Shown here: piece by piece, positions 24,828 through 37,219 of the stretch
Layout: the number at the start of each line of letters is the position of its first letter
Numbering within the stretch: position 1 is the first letter of the stretch
Assembly (NCBI RefSeq): GCF_022458985.1
Contig: NC_061771.1
Span: forward strand, 15,105,001 to 15,169,000
Source of the DNA: Mugil cephalus
Taxonomy: Eukaryota > Chordata > Actinopteri > Mugiliformes > Mugilidae
DNA: 64,000 bases
Direction of reading: 5' to 3'
Position numbers and translations under genes: made by a program
The notes under the pieces: generated by a model
What the model was told of the DNA's origin: nothing
Database searches by the model: none
The model's input: only the letters and a program-made list of their open reading frames with translations

Positions 24828-27800
24828 TACATTTGGGAGTCTATTTTAGCACATTTAATTGTTGGGAATATTCTTCCTTCCTTCTCGGTGACACTAGATG
24901 TGAGAAAAAAAAGAAACATTTGAATACAGCAGACGACACGGAAAGGCTCCCTTCGTTTGCATCTTTGAATTCCTTCCTGTGAATGTGGGAAAACAAACAC
25001 AGGGCTCTCTGAGGATGAGCGGCGGCGGTTTTACATCCCATAAAAAAATAAGGCCGATCCAAAGCTGTTTTACCAACTTTTGATCTTCGGGCAGGAAAGT
25101 TCACGAGATCTCCGCGCTTTGCATGTCGCCGCCGTGCTTTTACATATCATGTAAAGTCGCGCATTAATCTGGCGTTATTACAGGCCCGTGAGTGTCCCCT
25201 TCCTCTGAATGATTTCCTGGTCGTGCCCCCGCGCTTTGACTGGGACGCTTCCCCCACGCAGCGCAGGTTTGAATAGCTCTACTTCCTCCTGGACGGAGCG
25301 AGCCTCTTTGTCGGCAGGTTATTAGCGGCGGTGCGACGTCCTGCCCTTCTCGCGGGACGGTCAGCTGCGGCCCTCTTTCGTGCACGCGCCCCTCCTCGGC
25401 ACCAGCTGTGGGAACTGCTGCTTGGCCGGCACAAGGGCTCTCAAACAGTGGAAAAAAAAAAAAAAGAAAAATCTGAAAAGGCTTGTTGTCAGTCTGGCCC
25501 CTTTTGTTGTCGCTGTTTTTGTTTTTATTGCCGTGGTATCCATGACGGTCTCATGAACAGAGGGCCCGTTTCAGGCGGGCTGCGGTGGCCTCGCTGCTCC
25601 CGGGGCCGCGCGTCATAATAGAGGCTCTCCCCGGAATAGACCACACGCTGAGGAATCCTGCAGCGTCTCGGCCTCCAGACGTCTGAGCGTGTTTTCTGTC
25701 CCGTTTTTTCAGGGGGCCGGCGTGCAGCCCGTGCGGGGCGGGCGAGGGCGTCCGACGCACAGAGAGCGCGCGGGCGGGAAATGGGTTTTTATAAAAGTTT
25801 TAAAGTAAAAGTTTAAAGCTCACATCTATCACACATTCCCCATAATGCGTGACCGATCCTCCGCGTGTTTGTTCTCGTAATCCACCCAAATCTCAGTCAA
25901 TATGCAGCGGATCGGGCTTGTTTTCAAGTAGTTTAACGGCGCGTTTCTTACGAGGAGCTTTAATGTCACGTTCAAAAGCCGCGGTGCCTCCTGAGAGAAG
26001 AGAAGAAAAGAGACAGACAAGACCTTTCTTTGATCTCGCTGTTTCTTGACATGTTCTTTTAAACTTGCTTTCATCTGCCTTACATTTAGCTGCAACTAAC
26101 CAAGCCCCCTCACAATGACACCGGATCTCAACTCTCCAGTCATGTGGTGTAAAGTTTTGGTCCTAGGATTGTAACAGCTTTGTCTGCCCCGACACTCATC
26201 TTTGTCTTTTTGTCATTTCAGATCATCACACAACGAGCTGGAGAAACACAGGTAAGGCTCAAATATCTCACCCTCCTCCACCTCGTTGTTGTTTTTTTTT
26301 TAGTTTTCTTCGTGTGCGTCTTTGAGTTCCTGACACACTTATTTAAGAAATCACGTCTGCTGCTGCGCGTCAGATTCCTCTGAGTCAAAACCAGCACGGA
26401 CTGAATCAGAACTCACCGTCTAAAGATTTCCAGAGATTTAATCGGCGTGTATTCCTCGTGCCTGAAAACAGATAATAAGGTGATTTCAAAGAGCACTTTC
26501 ATGTTGATTAGATCTGTCTCCTTTCCACCGGTGACACTCGTCGCCTTGTGTGGAATCCTGTCAGACTGACTGATGCGCCTGTCATTCCTCCACACTCAGG
26601 AGATTACACAAAAACGCACAAATATCAGGTGAAATACATAGTTAAGTCATTGTTTTGGTGCTGCAAGGTCAAAAAAAAACTAAAAACAACCTGACAGAGT
26701 GGATTTAGGAAACAGCTGATGTGACCAGCAGCACGTGAGCCGAGGCAGGAATGGGTGTGTTGCCGACCGTAAACATGTGCGTGACACTCATCCACGTTGT
26801 GGGATCGGGGTTTGCCCGTCACATGTCTGGCTGGGAGTGAGTAATGAATCTGAGCTAGCACAGCAGCGCACAGGGAAACAAGAAAAAAAACATGTTCGGA
26901 CTTATTCCTCCCTGACCTGAGAGTCGGAGGAGGCCGCGGCTGATCACGCTGCAGGTGTTGAGACACAGCGCGTACCTCACGTCCAGTGACGGGCGCGGTT
27001 GCGTTACCAGCGAAGTGACGTCCATTCAAACTGACAAAGTGCCGGTAAATTATTCCATAATCAGCTCGCTTACTTCCCTTTGCCGTCACTTTGTCGCAGG
27101 TTTTCTGAAAAAACACGCGGTTTTTAACGCGCGGCGTCACGACCGTAGTGATGAAACGCGCGAGTTATCTAATACGCGCAGGATATTACGAGCTGACCTC
27201 ACGAATAAAATTCCATTTAATCGCCCCTTCTGCTTTTCGGCCCTTCTCATTTCCACCCGCGACTGTTTTGTGTGCGGAGGAGTTTCTGCGCGGTCGGTCT
27301 CCGTCTGAAACCCGCGGCCTTGGATAACGCTCGCATGTGTGACAGCTTCAGACCGTGACACAAACAAACACGGGGCATGTGTGTGTAGGGTGTTACACGG
27401 CTGTATCCGTGTAACTAATATTTAATGCCAACATAATGAACAAGACACGGTGTAAAGTTACAAAGTAAACATTGTCTTTGTTTCTGTATTTCAAAGAGAA
27501 ATGACTTTTTACTCCACTACATTTGTCAGACTGCTGCAGTTTCTTTATGTCGGTCACATGATGAAATATGTACAATGGATTTTTACACATTAAATTCAAG
27601 TTAATGTGTCACTAATGATAAAAATAGAGTAGTATAACATGTAAACAGTAACCAAACCCACTCTGACGATCAGCCAGTGCTTTAAGACTTTTGAGATTTA
27701 TTTATTTAATAATCACAAACTATTCAGTGACCTGATAATCGAAACAATAGAAAGAGAAACTCTTTCAGAAAATCTTCCCCGTCGGCGTCCGCGGTTGAAC

Positions 27801-30800
27801 TCCGTCTGTGTGTTGTTGACTCATAAGAAACCCGAAAGCCACCGAGTTGACCCGTCCGACCAGTTTGAATAACGTGTGACCAGTTCGCAGCAAACCAGAA
27901 GCCTCGGCCTCGTTCCATCTGCGGCAGCAGATGCAGTATCGTCTCCGAAATCTCCCTCACGCCCTCAGACGCCACTCCGGGGAGGCGCTGCTCGTTTGAG
28001 ACCTGACTCACCGCCTTTGTTTGGTCATGTGTCGTGTTTTCGCTTCACCCCCTCGCGGCACAGAGCCGTCCTTGTGCTACACGTTCACGAGGTAGGAAAG
28101 GTGACTGACGAGTGTCTGTCTTAGATGCCCCAAGGCTCGAGAGCCGGGCTCGGCATTCGCACAACTGGAATTACTCGACACCTAGTTTTCACACCTGATT
28201 TAACTTTTAGAAATAATAATAATAAAAAAAAAAAACTGGTTCTGTCAAAAGGAATCTTTAAATTAATCAAAGAAGTCGAAGCTGACGCACGTTTCTCCGC
28301 TACCTGTTCGTTCTGGGTCATCAGGTGTCAGCGTTCGATCGCTGTTTGTTATCTGTCCGTGAATCTGGTTTGTTTATTATTTGATTAACATTATGTGTGC
28401 GATATTTGGAAAATCCCAAGTTTGCCTCTTCAGTTTTCCGAACTTATTAAGTTAACAATCACATGACGAATTGTGAGTTCATGTGATGTCGAAATGAGTG
28501 GAAAAATACGTTGAGGCGAAGGCACCTCTGACTCTGAACAGCTACTCACAACAGTTTGACGCAGGACCTGTTGAGTTTTTCACTAGTGTTGTCACTAGCC
28601 TAACACCACACCTCTGAGGCAAATACAAACAGTTTTAGAATAAGCACGCATGTGTTTCAAATGAATCACATGTCGTGGCTCTCCTTTTCTTTTCTGTATC
28701 TGTGTGTGTGTTTAAAACTAAATATTTACAGATTAGTTTTCCAGTGGGTTTATTAACCTAATCGTCGTTGCCGTGAAGGTTTTCAGAGGAAACCCGCTGA
28801 ACCTCCCGTGGACGTCGGGCTCGTAGCCGCGGCTCATCTCGTCCGTGCGTCTCGTTATCAGAGCGAGTCGTCTGGTCTGGTGGGCGCGGAGCACCCCAGG
28901 GTCGCCCGTCCTGCTTATCTGTCGCAGCCTCGGTTCAGCGGTGACGGCTCCTTTCGGGCCTTTTTTGAGGATGACTCTGCTGCTTTTTTTAAAACATTTT
29001 TTTTCCTTTTTTTTCTTTTTCGCTCTCACTCATCATTGCATCACCGCGAGCGCAGGCCCGGCGTTGCGGATGTCGACGTCTCTGTGAAATCAAACGCTGC
29101 CGTGCGGTCGCTCTCCGCTGGCATCGCTTCCTTCCCATTTCTGTGCGGAGCCGCTGTCGATCACGCCTCTGGTGACCCGCCGTGCCGCGCGTTTCCTTCT
29201 TTCGAGCGGTGCCAAGAAATTGCGCAACCCCCCGAAGACGTTTCGCTTTCCAGCGTGTCACCTGTTTACAGGAACTCGGTCCAGAGGCGTGTGACGGAGC
29301 ATCTGGCGTCTGGTTTTGAACTAGCTCTCCTCCAATCGGAGGGAGGATTTTACGGTTCTATTTATATCTCCCCCACCCACAGCTATCGGTTTCATTTACG
29401 AGATCACTCCGATTAGAGTGATGTATAAAGTTTGCACACTGATTTCGACAAACAGTGTCGGCTTACAGTGTGCGTCTCGCTGCGGATGATGTGCGGCGAC
29501 TGTGCGACACCTCGTGAACCCCGGCTTTAAATTTTCATACGCTCCGCGGACGCGGGAGCAAGTGCTCCCTTTGTCACGGTCCAGTCTTCCCCCTAATTAA
29601 ATTTACTCTCCGAGTCTCCTCTGCTCCCAGCTGTGATGAATGACTTATTTGGCTTTGAGGAGCTCTTTCCCCCCTCAAGTGAAACCAGCCTGTGTGCGCG
29701 TAGGCCTCGGCAGAGCCGTGTGAGTTATGGCGGTGCGTGTCGGCGGGAGGGAGACCCATCCACCGCCCTGTTACTGTACTGCCTTCCACACGTTCGTCTC
29801 CCTCTTTCTCCAGAGACCACATCTGTTTTTTCTGTTATCTCATTTTTCTCCGCTTCTCCTTATTCTGGCTGTCCTTTTTCGCCCACTAAAAGCCTCTGAG
29901 TCAGCAGAAACCTGAGGCGAGGGGTGGTGGGGGGGGGGGGAGCGGAGGAGCGCTCCCTCCTCACAGAAGGCCCTTTATCCCTGAACCCAGTGATAAAACT
30001 AAACTCGTTTTGTTTTTTTGAGGTGTCCGCCGTCCTCACGCATAAACCAAAACCTGCAGTTTACTGCGGATCGTCAGCTGCATGCCTAAAAGTCAAGACC
30101 ACATCCTTTTCCGCGTCCTTTCAAATTCACAGATTTGTTTGTTGAGAGGAGTCAAAACTGTTACATAAAGTGTGGAAAGTTTACTTTTTTTTTTTTCCTT
30201 CCACTTTTGGTTTTCGTGTGACGTTCGAACGCTCACATGATTCGCTCACGCACTTCCTCAACCATCACACTCTCGGTCACATTCCTCCTCCGTCCGACGT
30301 CTGTAGGTTTTCGTGTGCAGCAAACAACCAAACGTAATGAACGATGCACTAATCATTGAAGCACATATAGGTCATGTGGTCGTTATATTGGTGAATGGGG
30401 ACCCAGTAGTGAGGATTGTTTATTATTATTTAGGTTGACGTTTTCTGTCTTGTCCCGCTACATTTTGTATACATTGCTCAGATTTGCAACGCAAGTGGTT
30501 TTGTCCACACTGTTGTGACGGCCTGGGTTTTTAAATGCACTGAGGAGTAAGAAACAGGCTGCAGCTGGAGGTCGGCCTCAGAGGGCACGCGTGGAATTTC
30601 TCCACCTTGAGGTCACTCCGCGTCGAGAAGCTCCTCGACTCCCTCAGGTCAAACCGGCCCGAGTTTGCTGCGCATGTGCTGGGGTTTTTTTTTTTTCTTT
30701 TTTTTTTCCGCCTTTTGTTTCCTTTTCAAACATTTGTACGCTCGCGCACACGAATACGAGTGCGTGAATGCTGAAGGCCCGCATTCGGACGCTCCCTCTC

Positions 30801-33800
30801 AGGTGTTGCGGCTTGCGGGGTGCTCCGCAGCGAACCGGGTTCCCTGGCGCGAAACAGCTGATGCTCGTAAAAAAAAAAAAACAGCAGCGCGCGGTGCACT
30901 TTTAACAAGGTGTAGTGTGGAGCTTTGGGGTGGGCTCTCGCTGACAAAGCAGCGCAATCAAAAAAAAAAGAGGAGAAGGAACGAGCGACTGCGCCGCCCG
31001 CGGTTGGTTGGGTCGCGGGACGGAGTCTCGTCGAGGAGGGGACGGGACACTCTCGAGTGCAGCTGGAGGGAGGAACGAGGGGCAGCGTAGAACGCGGCTG
31101 TTATGTGTGTCAGCCTGAAAATCAGGTCAGCGGAGCATACACACATGCTACACTGGAATGCAGAGTTAGGTAACAGAGGCTGTTAAGGGGGGGGGGGGCC
31201 GGAGTACGAGGCTGCGCGGGGATCACAAAACCAGCAGGCCGAGTATTACCGCAGGGCTCTGCTGCTGCACTTGGTGCTGCCTGTTTAGTTTTTTTGGCAG
31301 TCTGGTTTCGCCGATCCTTTTTCTGAGGATGCCCCCGCAGCATAGTGTTCAGACTGGTTTCTTTCTGCAGGCTAAATTCATAATTAGCCCACGAACTCAG
31401 CACTGAACAAGGTGTCCTGGGTTTGAGTCACATGACACACGCCCTGAACTATTCAGACCTTCCATAAATCAAAAAGGTCAAATCTCTTCTTGTTTTTTTC
31501 CTCTGAGCAACATTCAGCTTCCACTTATCGTCAGCCCTTTAGATGGACTCAGACTCTCGTACTGGAGGCCGCCCCACTGTCCTTTAAAAAAGTAAACAGC
31601 CCGGCACTTTACAGTCAACACGGAGTCAGCAGTCTTCTCTCATGCCATCAGATTCTTCCGTGTTAATCATTGACCGAGATCATTATAAAAACCTGAGCTC
31701 TTTGTGTCGGGGGAATGTGTTTACAAAGCACCCTGAACTTGTCTCTGCTGGCCCCCTCCAGCGCTCGCAGATGTGCTTTCCAGTGCACGTCGCGGCGGAA
31801 GGCAATTTTTTTAGCGTCCAGGTCTGTCATTTGACGGCGTGTTGAAATGAAACAGAAACGCGCGGGGAAGCCTTTCCCCACTTTCCACCCCTCTCGCCCC
31901 TCCGTGTTTGCTCTTTAAACTCGACATCTGTTTTTCTGTTAACACCACTGCGCGCTGGGCGTGCTGAGGAAGAGGCTTTTTCGTAATGATCCCCGCTCGC
32001 GCAGGGAATTGTTTCCGTACGCGAAGAACAATCAAATGAATCTAATTACTACGCGTTCACAAGCACGCCCCGGTGGAAATACCAGTTTGTTTTGCGGAAA
32101 TACTACTCGTGACTAATTCTGCTGTTTCCTGTTGTTCGGTCGCCCGTGAGGAATGCGCAACCCTCTTTTTCTTTAGAGTGATTCTACGAAAACCTGCTCC
32201 CCGTCTACGGCGTATCCACTCTGCGTCTGCTTGCAGCTTGCATGTGAGCGCGGGGTCATGTGAGAGCGAGCTCCATGTGCCTTCGGGAGAATGTGTTTAT
32301 GGGGAAACGTGCATCCGTCTGCCCTGCCTTTCGGCTGTCACTGCACACAGTGGGCGGGCGTGGCGTCCTCGACGACAGAAAACAAACACAAGTGCGTGCC
32401 AGACGGCTGACATTTCATATCAGCGCGATTAAAAACCTCTCGTGTCTCCGCGCGGGCCCCGGCTGACGTGGGCAGCGCGGTGCAGCCGCTCCGCCGGGTT
32501 TCAGGTGAGCCGCTCCGTCGCGCGCCTTACTTCGCTGCCGCCTTGTTTTTTTTCACAAGGCCCCGGCGTCAGATCTCTGCTGAACGTAAACACGTTGGAG
32601 GCGAAGGCCTGGAGGGTGACAGGGAGACTGATGAAGGGCTGCTGAAAAAGGCTGCGTGTGTGATGAGTTTGTCGGCCGGGCCCCCGGGGAGAGGGGGGAA
32701 CCTCACCGCCTCGAAACCTCCCTCCATCTGCCTCGCGCTCCCGAGGAGCCTGCGAGCCAGATGTAGAGCGACTCCGCCGGCAAACCTCGAATTCCACCGC
32801 CTCGCCACGGCGATCCGCGCTCGCGCAACGCAACCCCCCACTTTCACTTCCGCAGCGGAGACGCCGCGGCGAACAGGGGAGGAAGGTTTTCTCTAAAGCC
32901 TGGGAGGATTTTCTCGTATTCTGCTCAAAAGTCGCGCTGCATGAAACTCAGAGCTGTCCCACACACGTTTGTTTGCAGACCAAGGAATGACTGACTTCCC
33001 CTTTCAACCATGTTATTTACAGATAAAACCTGAAGTGAGTCCGCTCAAAATATCGGTAATAAAGTTTAAGTTTAAGCTGCCATGTCTCCAGATCTCGGTG
33101 GTTGAGTGAGCGGGTCACGGTGCCGGTTTAAAATCGAGCACATCAGGTAGAGCGTCCGGCACGGCGACGCATTTTTGGGCCGAAAAACAACGCGGGGCTC
33201 TGGCACCGGGAGTAAATACTGCACGCTGACCTCCGACCTTTGTTTAGCGGGTTTGAATGCGCGCCAGACAAGCCTCTCAGCTCAGCGCGTACGGGCCGAG
33301 GAATGCGCCGGGCCGCAGTGAGCTCATTAAACGGGACGGCGGAGCGAGGGGCGAAGGCTTGTTGTTTGCATTAGCTCGCCTTCTCAGGGCCCGCAGCTCT
33401 TTGTGCGTGACGCGAGAGGAGCCGTCCTGGGACATTTCTGGAGTGAGCAGGACGCGCTAGTATCCCCCAGCGTGCGTCTCAGCGCGACACGCACAGGCCG
33501 CTGCAGACGCACCCGAGCGAACAAACAAGATGTTTCACGGTCGCTCCTTCACCCGGGGGCCCCCCGAGCGCGAGCAGGTCTGCGAGAAAGGCGTGGTCTG
33601 TACCCGGCAACCTTGGAGCTGAAGTCAGTTTAAATAGTTTGTTCCAGTTTTAGCAGCAGCGTGAAGCCCTCTGAGCAAAAGTTCCTTCTTTTTTTTTTTT
33701 TTTCTAGTCAGCTTTGTTTTGGCACTGAGGGAGAAGAGGAGGGCGAAGGAAGGAGGAAAAGGCCAGAGATCAGACACAAATCGTTCTGCGGTGCTGAGCA

Positions 33801-36800
33801 CGCGATGCCAGTCAGGTGGTGATCCCTCTCGACAAAACAACCGGAGACGTTACGCCGAGAAACGATGATGCTTGTTTCTGCAGTTGTCACAACTTTGCTG
33901 CCGTTACGGCCCTAATGCTAGACCTTTACTTCTGCACTGCGTTTGAACCCGTTGACACGCGAGCTCACAATCTGCCCCCACGCACCACACAACAGTATCG
34001 CGCCGCGACACCGTTCGCGACCGCAAATATCAAAGACCATCCTATTCTCAACCCTGGACAAATTGGAAAATGTAATGTGATTCACAACCACGTGGTCCGG
34101 GGGGGGGCCCGAAACCGTCTGCTCTTCATCACGGTCACGACGCTCACGTTCATCTAGTGCCACACTTAGCGTGGCTGTTCCAGGCGCTGTGATAAACATT
34201 GCGTGACCGACGCTGGGTTTAGGAATAACAAACGTGAGGGAGGGAGGGAGGGAGGGTCCTCGCTGCAGTCGACTGTGCGCTCTTGAGGAAAAGCAGCGAG
34301 TGTGTCTCGTGGCAGGGGAACACATGCTGCTGCTGCGAGGGAGCTGTCAAGGCCGCGGGTGCCAGGTCTAACTAGGTCCTGTCTGAGACGTTTCGCAGAA
34401 TCATAGGATCAGGGGCTTCCTGTTGTCCCCGGGATGTTCCGACCAGCGCAGACATTTCCTGACACACCAGTCCAGTTTTCAGTGTTTACGCTAAGCTAAG
34501 CGATCCGTCTGCCTATGTCGTATTCGGAGCGACATCAGCCTCCTTATCTCACTCTTAATGTGGTAAAAAAAACCCCATTTACATCCTCGGCCCGCCGGGT
34601 GAAATATGTACTTAGGACGTTGGGTTTCGAGGCGAAGAGGCAGTAAAAACACCGGCGTTTTCTTGAAGGGGGAGGTGAGCAGCCAGGCAGAGTGTTCGGG
34701 GGGGGAACGCCTTGTTTTTGTTTTTCCGTTACAAGAGAGGGCTGGGGGTGGGGTAGGGTGCAAGATGGTTGCCCATTGGCTCAAGTTACCCTTTGGAAGA
34801 TGTGTGCGGAGCCCTGCCCAGTACAGCTGAGCACACTGCGCTCAAAGAGCCCCTTTTTTCAGCCCCGAGAGAAAGTCATCCTCCAGCTCGGACCCCCACT
34901 CCCTCCCAAAAAAAACACCACCCAACCCCCCCAACTCCCCCTGCTGCCGCAGACCCCCTGCTCCTTCCTGCCCGCTTCCCCTGGCCCCAGACCAAGTGCT
35001 TCATGTGGCTCCGCTGGGACAGGTTGGAGGTGGCCCCCGCCCCTGTCCTCAGAAGACACTTGTTTTCCAGCGGGACGGGAGCGTGTTGGTGTTGGCAGGG
35101 TGGAGCAGAGGGTTGAAGGGGTTCAGCAGACTGCGGGGCAGGTGGAACTGCCCCCGGGGAGAGGAGGAAACAAAAAGAATGAGAGCTCTCTCACGCGGAC
35201 TTTCTGCGGACCACCTACATGCACCTGCAGGGGCCGTTCGCAGGTTCACTCCGGCTAATCGCCTTCGCATACGTTTAAAAGTCCACAGCAGCCTCACAGC
35301 TCGATAAATGATTCGACTGTGTTCTATATTTAGCCTCTGAGACTGTCTCGTTGTGCGCGGGCCGCCTCTGCGCTGACCTCTGAATGAAACAGTCGGGGCC
35401 AGTCAGAGGGTCTCTACTTTACGTGCAACATACAGGTGACGCCCTTCCTGAAAAACGAAACAAAACCAAAAAAAAAGAAAACAAAAAACAGGGACCAGAA
35501 CTGTGCGCGCATGTGTGAAGGCCGAGCGCGCCGGTGCAACCGGCCGCGGCCTGTGCAGTCGGCCCCGCAGAGCTTCATTTCTGCGGTTAGGTTTATTGTG
35601 GGCGCAGCGAAGGCCGGCGGAGACCTCGCATTGTCGGAGTTTGTTTACCGTGCAGTCGGAGTTATCCAAAGGAACAGGAGAAAAGGGGGGGAAGGCTGGC
35701 GCAGAACAAAGGAACGGTTCATGGGCTGGCTTGACTGATGGAGGATTGAAAGGCCTTTATGAACAAATCTGAATGGACCAAGGACGGGGAGGGGATCCGC
35801 TGATAAAAACATGAATGCGGGCAGTCTGTTTTAAATGATATACAGTATCCATAGAAAGTTTGCCTCGTCTTCGCTATCACTCAAATAAACATCCAAATGG
35901 TGCTGTTTACTCGAGGATCCAGGGTTATTGGCCTGTGGGGCTTTGGCAGCGAGGCAGGATTTTCAATTTGTGTCATGATCCGAGTCACCAGAACAGACTG
36001 GAAGCTCTTCGGGGGCCGCCATTTGGGGTCGGCGATGATTTCCGCGCTCTTTAAACGCACAGCGAGTTCGACATTTTGTGAAGCAAAAAATAACTGAAAC
36101 AGAGTAAAAATGTAGCGCGCAGTGTTGGACTGCCACAGTGCACAATTACATTTAAGTCATTGTACTACAACACTCTAGATGTACACTACTCGTTGTGTGT
36201 TTTTGTGTGTGTGGCGGGGGCTCATAATATTGCAAGTGTTCTTTTGCTGAACTCGACCACACAAATGAAACCACAACCAGCGAGTCACAAAGGGGGCGAG
36301 GTAATATTTTATTCATGACAAACAAAACAAAAATAAAATCCTCCACACGGCACTGAGGGCCCGATTGTCCCGCTGGACGTGCGTCACATGTGGGTATGGT
36401 TCGTACAGTGCAGTGACAAATGAGCGATGCAGCAACTGTTGCCGGAGGATATTATCCACGACAAACCATTCATCTTGATAAGCGGTCGTGTTGTACCTCA
36501 GACGTGTTGGTCTGCAATAATTACAGTGTAATCAGTTAATCTCGTTCCAGTTCATCCCACAGATACTGGAGCAGTTTGGGAACTGGTGAATTTGGAGGCC
36601 GGGTCAAAACCTTGTGCTGTTTTTCATGTTTGTGAGTTGTTCCTAAGCTGTTTGTGTGTGTGTGTCGGGCTGCATCCTGCTGGGGACGGCTGCTGCCGTC
36701 AACGAGTGTCATTGCTGTGGGGTGGGTGGGGACATGTCTCAGTAACGTCCACATGAATGAACGTCTGGTCCAAAAGTTTCCCAGCTGAACTCCGGTCAAT

Positions 36801-37184
36801 GTCGTTTACGTCTCCTGTCGGTGGTCATAATGTTGTGGCTGATCGGTGTATATATATATATTTATGCCTGCATATCACTGATCGTTAAAGCTACGGTTTC
36901 AGGTTTACACTGCAGCGCGCTCGTCCTTTTGTTGTGGACGAGGAGAGATTTCCTCAGCTTTGAACTCGCGTAACCACAGAGACTCTGTGCACCTTCATCT
37001 CTTTGAAAGTGTCTCACGGTCAAAGCGAAACCAGAACCTACGGAGCGCTCAGTCGCTGGCCTCGATGCTCGCGTCCTGGAGCGCAGGCCGGGCCGTGTGG
37101 GGTGGTGGTGGGGGGGGGGGGGCATGAAAATCACAGTATTTATTTCTGATGTTTGAGACATGTTGTGTCAGCCTTCTCGGGCTT

Positions 37185-37219
<35 letters not shown>

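Larger units (their letters stand above)
22407..26221 (+). other. mxd4: mxd4 intron 2
   Basis: It holds dense simple repeats: CA/CG-rich 22452-22535, CT 22631-22650, (TTG)n 22935-22969, (CA)n 22992-23029, a T-run 24523-24543 and (GAA)n 24805-24827. It also carries a TIR element at 23477-23806. From about 25.1 to 25.8 kb it is GC-rich with many CpG. No second gene is evident. Confidence 0.85.

Noticed and set aside
28808..29416. 202-codon open frame in mxd4 intron 3
   Set aside because: Lies in CpG-rich intron DNA where stops are rare. Contains a poly-Phe stretch from a T-run and no recognisable motif.
34692..35258. 188-codon open frame in mxd4 intron 3
   Set aside because: Proline/glycine-rich, low-complexity translation of C- and G-runs, with open frames on the other strand too. 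No family match.
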